Below, piece by piece: positions 31,212 through 40,472 of a stretch of 44,156 nt of DNA; the first letter of the stretch is position 1; every line of letters begins with the position of its first letter. The stretch comes from Collinsella sp. Lineage in GTDB: Bacteria > Actinomycetota > Coriobacteriia > Coriobacteriales > Coriobacteriaceae. The DNA lies in NCBI GenBank assembly GCA_019425045.1, contig JAHYYI010000017.1, positions 1-44,156 on the forward strand. The letters run 5' to 3'. A program made the position numbers and the translations under genes. The notes below the pieces were generated by a model. The model did not search any database, was not told where the DNA came from, and saw only the letters and a program-made list of their open reading frames with translations.

Positions 31212-34091
31212 TTATTGAGCATCAAGTTGAGCCTGACGCTCCCGGTCACGCCTGAGCAACGGCGCCAAAAACTTGCCCGTATAACTCTGCGGACAGTCCG
31301 CAACCTGCTCCGGTGTGCCCGAAACCACGACGGTTCCGCCGCCGTTACCGCCCTCGGGGCCTATATCGATCAGACGGTCGGCAACCTTGATGACATCAAG
31401 GTTGTGTTCAATCACCAGCACCGTGTTGCCCGCATCGACCAAGCGCTGCAGCACATCGAGCAGCTGGCGGACGTCCTCAAAATGAAGGCCGGTCGTCGGC
31501 TCATCCAAAATATAGAACGTCTTGCCCGTCTGGCGTCGATGAAGCTCCTTGGCGAGCTTCACACGCTGCGCCTCGCCGCCCGAGAGCGTCGTAGCGGGCT
31601 GGCCCAGGCTCACGTAGCCCAAGCCTACATCGTACAGCGTCTGGAGCTTGCGCTTAATCTGCGGGATATTCCCAAAGAAGGCCAGTGCCTCGGTGACGCT
31701 CATGTCGAGCACGTCCGAGATGGTCTTACCACGGTAGGTGACCTCAAGCGTCTCGCGGTTATAGCGTTTGCCGCCGCAGACCTCACAGGGGACATAGATA
31801 TCGGGAAGGAAGTGCATCTCGATCTTAATTTGTCCGTCGCCCTTGCATGCTTCGCAGCGACCGCCGCTCACGTTAAAGGAGAAACGTCCCGGCGAGTAGC
31901 CACGCGCCTTCGACTCCGGCGTACTCGCAAACAGCGCGCGAAGATCATCCCACAGGCCAATGTACGTAGCAGGGTTGGAACGCGGCGTGCGGCCAATCGG
32001 CGACTGGTCGATATCGATAACCTTATCGATACACTCGATGCCCTCGATTTTCTTATACGGACCCACAGGGCGCGTCGAACGGTGAATGGCATTCGTAAGG
32101 GCAGGTGCGATAGTGTCGGTAACCAGGGAGCTCTTACCCGATCCCGACACGCCGGTAACGACCGTAAGCGTACCGAACTCAATCTTGGCGGTAACGTTTT
32201 TGAGGTTGTTGGCGCGGGCGCCCGTGATCTTAAGGCAGCCGCGACCGGGCTTGCGGCGTTCATCGGGAACCCGAATCATTCGCTTGCCGGTCAGGTAGGC
32301 GCCCGTCATCGACTCGGGACACGCCATGATATCGGCAGGCGTTCCCGCCGCGACTACGTGTCCGCCGTTCACGCCCGCGCCGGGGCCCATGTCGATCACA
32401 TAGTCGGCAGCACGAATCGTATCCTCATCATGCTCGACGACGATGACGGTATTGCCGATATCGCGTAGGCGCTCAAGCGTCTTGATCAGGCGCTCGTTAT
32501 CGCGCTGATGGAGGCCAATCGATGGCTCGTCCAAAATGTACAGCACACCCATGAGGCCGGCGCCGATCTGCGTTGCCAGGCGAATGCGCTGGGCCTCGCC
32601 TCCGGAAAGCGTCGCCGAGGCACGATCGAGGGTCAGATAGTCGAGTCCGACATCGACCAGAAAACGCAAGCGCTCCAGGATTTCCTTGACGATGCGCCCA
32701 CCGATAAATTGTTGGCGCTCGGTAAGCTCCAAGCCCTCAAAAAACTCGAGCGACTCGCGGCACGATAGGCAGCAGACCTCGTAAATGGACTTACCGCCTA
32801 CGGTAACGGCGAGCATCTCGGGGCGCAGACGAGCACCATGGCAACTCGAGCACGGCTCCTCGCGGATGTACTTCTCCAAGCGCGCCTTGGTGTTCTCATT
32901 CGTCGTCTCGGTATAGCGCTCGTACAGGATATTGCGCACGCCCGAGAACTTGGTGTCCCACTGGCTGCGGCGCCCATCGAGCTTTTGATAGTCGACCGAA
33001 ATCTTCTGGTCGCCCATGCCGTCTAAAAACGCGCGACGCACCCGCGGAGGCAGATCCTCCCACGGCGTATCGACGCTCACCTTAAAGTGTTTGCAGACCG
33101 CAGCGAAAATCTGCGGATAGTAGTTAGAGTTGCCAAACAGGCTGCCAAAAACCCCGTCGGCGATCGACTTCGAGGGGTCTTCGATTAGGGCCTCGGCATC
33201 GACCGTCTTCTTAAAGCCCAGGCCATCGCACTCTGGGCACGCGCCATAGGGCGCGTTGAACGAGAAATCACGCGGCTGCAGGTCATCGATGGAGTGTCCA
33301 TGCTCCGGGCACGCTAACGCCAGCGAATACTCCAGCAACTCGCCTTCGGTCCCCTCGGGAGCGTCGCGGTCGGGCAGCAAGTATACGTTCACATTGCCGT
33401 GCGCCAGCGCAGTCGCCTGTTCAACGGACTCGGCAATACGGCCCAGCGAGTTCTCACGGATCACGATGCGGTCGACCACGACCTCGATATCGTGCTTGAA
33501 TTTCTTATCCAAATCGATAGGGTCATCAAGCGAGCGAACCTCGCCGTCGACACGCACGCGGCTAAAGCCCTCGGCGCGAAGGTCCTCAAACAGCTTGGCG
33601 TACTCGCCTTTTCGCCCGCGCACTACCGGTGCCAGCACAAACGCGCGGCGGCCCTCCCCCGCCGCCAAGACCTTGTCGGCAACCTGGTCGGTCGTCTGGC
33701 GCTCAATGACGCGGCCGCATTCGGGACAGTGCGGGGTGCCCACACGGGCGAACAGCAGGCGCAGATAGTCATAAATCTCGGTTACGGTGCCAACCGTCGA
33801 GCGAGGGTTTTTAGACGTCGTCTTTTGGTCGATCGACACCGCCGGCGAAAGGCCGTCGATTGAATCCAGGTCGGGTTTGTCCATCTGGCCCAAGAACTGG
33901 CGCGCATAGCTCGAAAGGCTCTCGACATATCGACGCTGGCCCTCGGCATAGATAGTGTCAAATGCCAGCGAACTCTTGCCCGAGCCAGAAAGACCGGTAA
34001 TGACCACGAGTTGGTCGCGCGGAATGGAAACATCGATATCACGGAGGTTGTGCTCACGAGCGCCGCGAATAACGATAGAAGAATCAGACAT
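31212..34091 (-). CDS. uvrA: Excinuclease ABC subunit A
   Basis: A 959-residue damage-recognition ATPase. ATG 34091 (MSDSSIVIRGAREHNLRDIDVSIPRDQLVVITGLSGSGKSSLAFDTIYAEGQRR) has GGAGG/AAGGAG upstream; an in-frame extension of 22 residues is not family-like. There are two ABC modules (Walker A GLSGSGKSS and GVSGSGKSS; signatures LSGGEAQR twice). Zinc sites are CPECGRVI, CSSCHGAR and CEACKGDGQ...CEVCGGKRYN. It works with UvrB (40473-42713) and UvrC (26946-28892), both in the window. Confidence 0.97.
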   Translation of the reverse strand: MSDSSIVIRGAREHNLRDIDVSIPRDQLVVITGLSGSGKSSLAFDTIYAEGQRRYVESLSSYARQFLGQMDKPDLDSIDGLSPAVSIDQKTTSKNPRSTVGTVTEIYDYLRLLFARVGTPHCPECGRVIERQTTDQVADKVLAAGEGRRAFVLAPVVRGRKGEYAKLFEDLRAEGFSRVRVDGEVRSLDDPIDLDKKFKHDIEVVVDRIVIRENSLGRIAESVEQATALAHGNVNVYLLPDRDAPEGTEGELLEYSLALACPEHGHSIDDLQPRDFSFNAPYGACPECDGLGFKKTVDAEALIEDPSKSIADGVFGSLFGNSNYYPQIFAAVCKHFKVSVDTPWEDLPPRVRRAFLDGMGDQKISVDYQKLDGRRSQWDTKFSGVRNILYERYTETTNENTKARLEKYIREEPCSSCHGARLRPEMLAVTVGGKSIYEVCCLSCRESLEFFEGLELTERQQFIGGRIVKEILERLRFLVDVGLDYLTLDRASATLSGGEAQRIRLATQIGAGLMGVLYILDEPSIGLHQRDNERLIKTLERLRDIGNTVIVVEHDEDTIRAADYVIDMGPGAGVNGGHVVAAGTPADIMACPESMTGAYLTGKRMIRVPDERRKPGRGCLKITGARANNLKNVTAKIEFGTLTVVTGVSGSGKSSLVTDTIAPALTNAIHRSTRPVGPYKKIEGIECIDKVIDIDQSPIGRTPRSNPATYIGLWDDLRALFASTPESKARGYSPGRFSFNVSGGRCEACKGDGQIKIEMHFLPDIYVPCEVCGGKRYNRETLEVTYRGKTISDVLDMSVTEALAFFGNIPQIKRKLQTLYDVGLGYVSLGQPATTLSGGEAQRVKLAKELHRRQTGKTFYILDEPTTGLHFEDVRQLLDVLQRLVDAGNTVLVIEHNLDVIKVADRLIDIGPEGGNGGGTVVVSGTPEQVADCPQSYTGKFLAPLLRRDRERQAQLDAQ

Positions 34092-34153
34092 GGAAGCTCC
34101 TTGCCTCCTATTGCATCGAATCATACTGTCGATGAGTTTAGCGCACTCGACGC

Positions 34154-34165
34154 GCACAGATGTTC
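34154..34165 (-). promoter_or_regulatory. LexA-like (SOS) box upstream of uvrA
   Basis: On the minus strand GAACATCTGTGC matches the Gram-positive SOS pattern GAAC-N4-GTTC at seven of eight fixed positions and is preceded by C. It is 62 bases upstream of the uvrA ATG. One mismatch and a short motif make this tentative. Confidence 0.35.
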
Positions 34166-34284
34166 GTAATACAAGATTCGCAGACCTTTAGCCTTGCGTA
34201 TCGGGCGCTTTGTTTCTCGAAATGCCGTGGAAAGGTTACAGTAATCTAATACTGAACTTAATTTGCTGTAACAGAGGAACGTCC

Positions 34285-36438
34285 ATGACCGAAGATATCC
34301 CCCTTGAAATCACTTCGAGCGACATGGCCAATCTGCCCATATTCATCGCCGTCCTTATCGTGGCCACCGTCGTCGTGCGCGTGTATTTTTCAATCAAACA
34401 CAATGAAAAGCCGCCCATTGCCCGCGTCTTTTGGTGCGCGACGCTCCTCATCCCGCTCGGCGTGGTAGCTGCATGGATTACGAATCAATTGCTCGTAAAT
34501 GAGGACAGTTCCCTATGGGTCCTTTCTTATTCGGCGCTCGGTGCTGCCGCCGTCATACTTCTTGTCGAACCCTTGGTTTCGGGACTTATCGACCAAACCG
34601 ATCTTGCGACGGGAACGGTTGCCTGTATTTGCCGTGACATCCTTGTCATCGCCGCTGTTTCAGCGCTCTCGTTCGTTTCACTCGAAATTGCCTGCAACGA
34701 AACGTTCTATCGCATTCCCGCCAACTCATTCGGGTTTTCCGTCGGGCTGCTCGCAACGGTTCTGCTCTCCCTTTATTTGCTGGGACAGCGTCATGGAGGC
34801 GTCATGGCCCTCGTGCCCGTCGTCTGTTGCATCCTTGGCATTGCCGAGCACTTCGTCATAACGTTTAAAGGCGAGGCCATCCTGCCAAGCGATATCTTGG
34901 CCCTTGGCACCGCAATGGAAGTGAGCGAGGGATACGAGTTTACCTTTACCGCCGGAATCGTAACCTCTCTCGCCCTGCTGGAGATTTCCCTGGGGCTTCT
35001 TTCGCTTATCCGACCGCGAAAGCTCCGTACGCCCACCCATGTCTTCCCCGCAATCGCCGCTAACCTCTGCGCTTTTCTGCTCGTGACCGTTGTGGGGCTC
35101 TCGGGCTTTTCCAGCATCGACTTGGAGCAGGCACTGAATTTTGGATTTGACCGTTGGCAGCCCATCACCACGTATGCGTCTCAGGGTTTTATCACTTCGT
35201 TCACCGAAATGGTCAACGAGTTGCCCATTGAGAAGCCCGAAGACTATACGCCCGATGAGGCGCAGAGCATCGAGCAGGAGCTCGCCGCCGCCTACGACAG
35301 CACGTATGGCTCGAGCGAGCAGCGCGCGGCGGCCGTTGCCCAGTTCAATGAAATCAAGCCGACGATTGTTGCCGTCATGAACGAGAGTTTTAGTGACCTT
35401 TCGTGCTTTGAGCAGCTCCAGGCGGCCGGGTACACCGGCCCCGCATTCTACAACTCGCTTCCCGACACACTTGTTCGCGGCACCATGCTCGCTTCGGTCG
35501 CCGGTGGCGGAACGGCGAACTCCGAATTCGAATTTTTGACCGGAGCGACAACGGCCTTTGTCGGATTAGGCAAAATCCCCTATCAGCTGTATCAGATGAA
35601 TGGCGTCAACAGCCTGGCAAAGAACCTCAAGGAGCTTGGGTATACCGCTACCGCTATGCACCCGCAAAACCCCGTCAACTACCATCGAGATAAAATCTAT
35701 CAGCAGCTGGGCTTTGGAGACTTTCTTTCAATCGGCGATTTCGAAGGTGCGCCCTGTTACCATGCCGGCGTATGCGACTACGCCACCTACGACAAGATAC
35801 TCGACCTGCTTAGAACCGACGAAGCCCCGCAGTTCCTCTTTGACGTCACGATGCAAAATCACGGCGGCTACGACTATGGCACCGTTCCCGCCGAGGAGCT
35901 GACAAACTATTGGGTCGAGGGAGCCAGCGAGGGCGCCAATAGCGCGCTCAACACCTATCTTACCTGCATCAACGCATCCGACCGGGACCTCGAGTACTTT
36001 ATCAACGAGCTCCGCAATATCGGCAGACCGGTTGTCCTTGTCTTTTTTGGCGACCATCAGCCGAGCGCCGCAACGACTCTCAACGACGAGCTGTACCCTC
36101 AGGAAGATACGGCAAGCCACGCTTTCCGTATCTATCAGTCAACATATTTCGTCTGGGCTAACTATGAAATCGCCGGCGATACCGAGCTCAACGTCTACGA
36201 CACCGTCGGGGCAAACGAGATTGCAGCCATTACCCTTAATAAGATCGGCGCCCCGCTCACCGACTATCAAAAGGCTCTGCTAGCAACAAGGTCAGATGTG
36301 CCCACCATCAATGTCGCCGGCTACCTCGGTGCCGACGGGCTGCGCTACGACTTGGAATCTGAAGACAGCCCATACGCCTCGACGATCGACAAGCTGCAGC
36401 GCATGCAATACCTCGACTTCGCCAGCAAAGTTCAGTAA
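34285..36438 (+). CDS. LtaS-like membrane sulfatase-fold protein (lipoteichoic-acid synthase family)
   Basis: A 717-residue protein. Start ATG 34285 has AGAGGAA upstream; the in-frame extension is not supported. The N-terminal ~300 residues hold about seven hydrophobic segments, and the rest is an extracytoplasmic sulfatase/alkaline-phosphatase domain. The metal and catalytic residues are present: Glu367 in MNESFSD, nucleophile Thr410 in GGGTANSEFEFLTG, and Asp590-His591 in GDHQPS. The family transfers glycerol-phosphate or related groups to polymers or lipids outside the cell. Substrate here is unknown. It is single, on the plus strand, divergent from uvrA. Confidence 0.9.
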   Translation: MTEDIPLEITSSDMANLPIFIAVLIVATVVVRVYFSIKHNEKPPIARVFWCATLLIPLGVVAAWITNQLLVNEDSSLWVLSYSALGAAAVILLVEPLVSGLIDQTDLATGTVACICRDILVIAAVSALSFVSLEIACNETFYRIPANSFGFSVGLLATVLLSLYLLGQRHGGVMALVPVVCCILGIAEHFVITFKGEAILPSDILALGTAMEVSEGYEFTFTAGIVTSLALLEISLGLLSLIRPRKLRTPTHVFPAIAANLCAFLLVTVVGLSGFSSIDLEQALNFGFDRWQPITTYASQGFITSFTEMVNELPIEKPEDYTPDEAQSIEQELAAAYDSTYGSSEQRAAAVAQFNEIKPTIVAVMNESFSDLSCFEQLQAAGYTGPAFYNSLPDTLVRGTMLASVAGGGTANSEFEFLTGATTAFVGLGKIPYQLYQMNGVNSLAKNLKELGYTATAMHPQNPVNYHRDKIYQQLGFGDFLSIGDFEGAPCYHAGVCDYATYDKILDLLRTDEAPQFLFDVTMQNHGGYDYGTVPAEELTNYWVEGASEGANSALNTYLTCINASDRDLEYFINELRNIGRPVVLVFFGDHQPSAATTLNDELYPQEDTASHAFRIYQSTYFVWANYEIAGDTELNVYDTVGANEIAAITLNKIGAPLTDYQKALLATRSDVPTINVAGYLGADGLRYDLESEDSPYASTIDKLQRMQYLDFASKVQ

Positions 36439-36498
36439 GCCCGCCCATTCGCTTGGACCCATCGTATTGCAAGCACGCTCGGCCCAAATGAATCGCAA

Positions 36499-36528
36499 AT
36501 GACTCCCGCTCGCAAACGAGGGTACAAT
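36499..36528 (+). promoter_or_regulatory. Putative promoter of the mrp operon
   Basis: TACAAT (36523-36528) with ATGACT (36499-36504) 18 bases upstream; five of six and four of six matches. It lies 55 bases ahead of the mrp start. A GGGGCCCCGGCCCC hairpin is in the leader. Confidence 0.4.
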
Positions 36529-36583
36529 GACGCTCGTGTCACACCACGGGGCCCCGGCCCCAACATATACAAAGGAGTCATAC

Positions 36584-37414
36584 ATGGGTTGCGAGCACGC
36601 ACAGGCCGCCGGCGGACAAACGTCGCCGTCGCAATTTGAGGAGAACACGCTGTCCGAGGTCAAACGCGTCATCGCCGTGCTTTCCGGCAAGGGCGGTGTC
36701 GGCAAGTCGTTTGTCACCGGTGCCATCGCCACCGAGCTTGCCCGTCACGGCCACAAGGTCGGCGTCCTCGATGCCGACATCACCGGTCCCTCTATCCCCA
36801 AGATGTTCGGTATGAGCGGACGCCACGTCCATGCCCTTGGCAACCTTATGCTGCCCGAAATCTCCGAACACGGCGTCAAGGTCATGAGCTCCAACCTGCT
36901 GCTCCAAAACGAGACCGACCCCGTCCTTTGGCGCGGTCCGGTCATCGCAGGCGCCATTAGGCAGTTCTGGAGCGAGACCTCGTGGGGCCCCATCGACTAC
37001 CTGCTGGTCGACATGCCTCCGGGAACAGGCGACGTCGCGCTCACCGTCTTCCAGTCGCTGCCCGTCGACGGCATCGTCATCGTCACGAGCCCGCAGGATC
37101 TGGTCTCGATGATCGTCGCCAAGGCGGTCAACATGGCCGAGAAGATGAACGTCCCCATTCTGGGCATTGTCGAGAACATGAGCTATATTGAGTGCCCCGA
37201 CTGCGGCAAGAAGATCGAGGTCTTTGGCAAGAGCAAGCTCCCCGAGGTCGCAGAGCGCTATAACCTCGACATCTTGGGCCAGCTTCCCATTAATCCGGCA
37301 CTCGCCGAGGCCTGCGATAAGGGCGAGGTCGAGACCGCGCTGCCCGATGGCATGTTGCCCAAGGCAGTCTCTGCCGTCGAGGCTATTACCCCGCACGAGA
37401 CCGACGAGGCCTAA
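36584..37414 (+). CDS. mrp: Mrp/NBP35-family P-loop ATPase, Fe-S cluster carrier
   Basis: A 276-residue cytosolic ATPase. ATG 36584 has AAGGAG six bases upstream; the upstream in-frame start has no such site. The deviant Walker A is SGKGGVGKS (34-42), then GVLDADITGPSIPKMFG, switch LLVDMPPGTGD, and C204-x-x-C207 in ECPDCGKK, which bridges a cluster between two subunits. The N-terminus MGCEHAQAAGG lacks the DUF59 domain found in some homologues. It is immediately followed by two FAD enzyme genes, the first starting at the next base after its stop. Confidence 0.93.
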   Translation: MGCEHAQAAGGQTSPSQFEENTLSEVKRVIAVLSGKGGVGKSFVTGAIATELARHGHKVGVLDADITGPSIPKMFGMSGRHVHALGNLMLPEISEHGVKVMSSNLLLQNETDPVLWRGPVIAGAIRQFWSETSWGPIDYLLVDMPPGTGDVALTVFQSLPVDGIVIVTSPQDLVSMIVAKAVNMAEKMNVPILGIVENMSYIECPDCGKKIEVFGKSKLPEVAERYNLDILGQLPINPALAEACDKGEVETALPDGMLPKAVSAVEAITPHETDEA

Positions 37415-38686
37415 GTGAACGCGAGCGCCCTCTATGACGTCTTGGTAATCGGCGGCGGGGCTTCAGGCCTCGCCGCCGCCATTACGGCCGCACGCGCTGG
37501 CAAAAGCGTCTGCATCGTTGAGCGCGATGTCGCCTGCGGCCTCAAGCTCCTTGCGACCGGTAACGGCCGTTGCAACCTCTCCAACGAATCGATTGATCCT
37601 CAGCGGTATAACCACCCCGCATTCGTCGAATCCGTCATGGGCCCCCAGCCCGAACAAGAGCTTATGGGTTTCTTCTCCTCGCTGGGCATCATGACAACCT
37701 CCGAGGAAGGCCGGCTGTACCCGCGCTCCCTTCGCGCCGAATCGGTGCGCGACGCGCTTCTCAGCGTTTGCGACCGCCTAGGTATCACCTTAATCTGCGG
37801 AGCCAACGTTGCCTCGGCGTACAAAGCTTCCGAAGGCTGGGCACTCCAAATAGACCGTCCAGCGCGGGCGCTCAAGGCAAAAAAGCACGACGACCGAAAA
37901 TCGGAGCTCCGCTCGCTTCGGAAGGCGCTCGCCGATGTCCCTCGCAAGAACGAGGCCCTGCAGGCACATGCCGTAATTATCGCTACGGGCGGCAACCCCA
38001 CCGGTATCGCCGATACGTTTCGCCTTCCCCTCACTTCGCTGCGCCCCATCCTCTGCCCCGTATCGGCAACGGTCGTTGGCGATCGAGCGGCACTCAAGAC
38101 GTTGGATGGCCTGCGCGTCCGTGCCCGCTTGACGCTCGCCCGCAATCATAATGAGCTCTGGCACGAAGACGGTGAAGTGCTGTTTCGAACCTTCGGTATC
38201 TCGGGTGTCGCTGTCTTCAACCTCTCTCGTCGTATCCAGCACGGCGATACGATCCTGCTCGACGTTTTCCCCGACCTCTCCAAAGACGAGTTGCTCGATA
38301 TGCTCAACCGGCGCGTTGAGCTGTTCGGTGACTTTTCACCCCGCGATCCCCGTTGGCTCGACGGCATGCTCGCCCCGCAACTCTCCCGCGTCGTCTGCAC
38401 AGCGTTCGAGCAGTGCCATCCAGGCTCCAACGATGTCATCCATCTGGTCTCGATCCTCAAGCACTTTAAGTTGCTCGTCGAGGGAACAGCCGAGGAGCGC
38501 TCAGCGCAGGTCACGCGTGGTGGCGTATCTGTCGAGAGTATCTCAACACCCAGTCTACGCGCGCGCAGCGTTGTCGACGCCCCGCTTTACGTCTGCGGCG
38601 AAGCGCTCGACATCGACGCCGATTGCGGAGGCTTTAACCTTGCGTGGGCCTGGCTCTCGGGCATTCGCGCTGCAAGCAGCCTGTAG
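37415..38686 (+). CDS. NAD(P)/FAD-dependent oxidoreductase, HI0933/YhiN (BaiN-like) family
   Basis: A 423-residue flavoprotein. The GTG start directly follows the mrp TAA. The FAD-binding Rossmann motif is VLVIGGGASGLAAAITAARAG (9-29), then the family hallmark KLLATGNGRCNLSN and a C-terminal GEALDIDADCGGFNLAWAWLSG. There is a short basic insertion (KAKKHDDRKSELRSLRKALADVPRKN). Physiological substrate is not established for most members; some gut homologues act on bile-acid intermediates, which cannot be inferred here. Coupling to mrp suggests an Fe-S or redox link. Confidence 0.9.
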   Translation: MNASALYDVLVIGGGASGLAAAITAARAGKSVCIVERDVACGLKLLATGNGRCNLSNESIDPQRYNHPAFVESVMGPQPEQELMGFFSSLGIMTTSEEGRLYPRSLRAESVRDALLSVCDRLGITLICGANVASAYKASEGWALQIDRPARALKAKKHDDRKSELRSLRKALADVPRKNEALQAHAVIIATGGNPTGIADTFRLPLTSLRPILCPVSATVVGDRAALKTLDGLRVRARLTLARNHNELWHEDGEVLFRTFGISGVAVFNLSRRIQHGDTILLDVFPDLSKDELLDMLNRRVELFGDFSPRDPRWLDGMLAPQLSRVVCTAFEQCHPGSNDVIHLVSILKHFKLLVEGTAEERSAQVTRGGVSVESISTPSLRARSVVDAPLYVCGEALDIDADCGGFNLAWAWLSGIRAASSL

Positions 38687-38716
38687 CCGCTCAGTCTATA
38701 ATCAAAAACGCATTCG

Positions 38717-38748
38717 GGCCGTCTGGGATACCGGACGGCCTCTTTCTT
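38717..38748 (+). terminator. Hairpin between the two FAD oxidoreductase genes
   Basis: GGCCGTC/GACGGCC stem with a 10-base loop followed by TCTTTCTT. It is 31 bases after the preceding stop and ~19 bases before the next ATG. A TATAAT (38697-38702) stands just before it but has no convincing -35. Confidence 0.55.
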
Positions 38749-38766
38749 GCCTCTAAGGAGACCTCG

Positions 38767-40407
38767 ATGATCGAAATCACCCAAGTCAACGCGTCACTCG
38801 ATGAAGCCGGCGATGAAAATGCCTGCCTCATTGTTGGCAAGCGAGTCGCCAAGCGCGTCCTACGTTGCAAGGACTCCGAGATCAAGTCCATCGAGCTCCA
38901 CCGCAAGTCAATCGACGCTCGCAAAAAACGAGACGTCCATTTTATTCTGAGCTTTCGTGTTGAGCTGACTAGTCCCCACCTCGAGCGAGAAGCGGTCGAC
39001 AGCGTTGCCGAGCGTGACCGCTCGCGCGTACGCGCGATAGAAGACGATGAGCCTTCATTCCCCTCCCCCGTTTCCGGCGTACCCAAAGAACGCCCCGTCG
39101 TTGTCGGCGCCGGATGTGCCGGCCTTTTCGCTGCGCTTACGCTCGCCGAAGCAGGTCTTGAGCCCTTGCTCATCGAGCGCGGCGATCCGGCATTTCGCCG
39201 CTCGCAGGCGATCGACCTCTTTCTAAAGGAGCGCATCCTCGACCCCGAGAGCAATATCCAGTTTGGCCTGGGCGGCGCGGGGACTTTCTCGGACGGCAAG
39301 CTCAATACGGGAACCAAAAATCCCGCCCATCGCCTTATCCTTGAAACCTTCGTCGAGGCGGGTGCACCCCGCGATATTCTGTGGGATGCCAAGCCGCACA
39401 TTGGCTCCGACATCCTTCCCAAGGTTGTTACCGCTATATCCCAGCGCATCGAGCAGCTCGGAGGTGTCGTCCGTTATCGAACGAGGCTCGTCGACATTCG
39501 CATCGACGCGTCTGGCGCCATCACCGGTATTGATACCCAATCGTCCCAAGACGCCACTTGCGAACCAATCGAGACAAAGCACCTCATCCTCGCCTGCGGG
39601 CATTCTGCTCGCGATATTTTTGAGCTCCTTAAGGACCACAACGTGGCCCTCGCACAAAAGACCTTTGCCATGGGCGTTCGCATCGAGCATCCGCAGCGCG
39701 ACATCGACCGAGCCCAATATGGTGCCTCGGCGGGGCATCCAGCGCTCGGGGCGGCCCCTTACAAACTTGTTGCCCATCTTCCCAACGGCCGCAGCGTGTT
39801 CTCGTTTTGCATGTGCCCCGGCGGACAGGTTGTTGCCGCCTCTTCAGAACCGTGCCATCTGTGCGTCAACGGGGCCAGTCTCAATGCCCGCGACGGACGC
39901 AACGCAAATGCCGCCCTGCTCGTTAACGTCACGCCTGAGGACCTTCCCAACGATGACCCGCTCGCCGGCATCGAGCTCCAGCGTGCCTGCGAGGCGGCTG
40001 CCTATCGCCTGGGCGGTTCCAACTGGAACGCACCGGCACAGCTCGTCGGAGATTTTCTCGCAGGACGCGCCAGCAAGGCGCCCGGAAAGGTAAAGCCCAC
40101 ATATCCGCTCGGTGTGACCTGGACGGCAATTGACGAAGCCCTGCCGCAGCATATCGTCGAGTCGCTCCGCCTGGGACTTCCCCTACTCGGAAAAAAGCTA
40201 CGAGGCTACGACCGCCCCGATGCCGTTCTTACCGGCGTGGAGACTCGTTCGAGCTCACCGGTCACTGTCACCCGAGACCGAGCATGCCATGCCGTGTCGA
40301 CCCCGGGCCTCTACCCTTGTGGTGAGGGAGCTGGATATGCCGGCGGCATCATGAGCGCGGCCACCGACGGCATCCGTTGTGCCGAAGCCCTGATCGCAGA
40401 CCTCTAG
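38767..40407 (+). CDS. FAD-dependent dehydrogenase, COG2509-type
   Basis: A 546-residue flavoprotein. ATG 38767 has AAGGAG seven bases upstream. A ~100-residue N-terminal domain (MIEITQVNASL...VAKRVLRCKDSEIKSIELHRKSIDARKKRDVHFILSF) precedes the FAD motif RPVVVGAGCAGLFAALTLAEAG (~109-131). Family blocks include FGLGGAGTFSDGKLNTGTK, ACGHSARDIFELL, GVRIEHPQ, FCMCPGGQVVAASSE and the C-terminal GEGAGYAGGIMSAATDGI. Function is unassigned for the family. A bidirectional terminator follows. Confidence 0.9.
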   Translation: MIEITQVNASLDEAGDENACLIVGKRVAKRVLRCKDSEIKSIELHRKSIDARKKRDVHFILSFRVELTSPHLEREAVDSVAERDRSRVRAIEDDEPSFPSPVSGVPKERPVVVGAGCAGLFAALTLAEAGLEPLLIERGDPAFRRSQAIDLFLKERILDPESNIQFGLGGAGTFSDGKLNTGTKNPAHRLILETFVEAGAPRDILWDAKPHIGSDILPKVVTAISQRIEQLGGVVRYRTRLVDIRIDASGAITGIDTQSSQDATCEPIETKHLILACGHSARDIFELLKDHNVALAQKTFAMGVRIEHPQRDIDRAQYGASAGHPALGAAPYKLVAHLPNGRSVFSFCMCPGGQVVAASSEPCHLCVNGASLNARDGRNANAALLVNVTPEDLPNDDPLAGIELQRACEAAAYRLGGSNWNAPAQLVGDFLAGRASKAPGKVKPTYPLGVTWTAIDEALPQHIVESLRLGLPLLGKKLRGYDRPDAVLTGVETRSSSPVTVTRDRACHAVSTPGLYPCGEGAGYAGGIMSAATDGIRCAEALIADL

Positions 40408-40433
40408 CGCACGAATTCCAGCGCGCATAAGAT

Positions 40434-40469
40434 ACAGGCCCCGAGCTCCACAGGGAGCTCGGGGCCTGT
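40434..40469. terminator. Bidirectional terminator between convergent FAD gene and uvrB
   Basis: A perfect 16-base-pair stem (ACAGGCCCCGAGCTCC and its complement, 40434-40449 and 40454-40469) with loop ACAG. It lies between two converging genes, 26 and 3 bases from their stops. T-tracts are weak on both sides. Confidence 0.8.
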
Positions 40470-40472
40470 TCG

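Noticed and set aside
34235..34272. GTTACAG/CTGTAAC inverted repeat before the LtaS-like gene as an operator
   Set aside because: The arms are seven bases with a 24-base gap and no second example in the window, so chance is a sufficient explanation.
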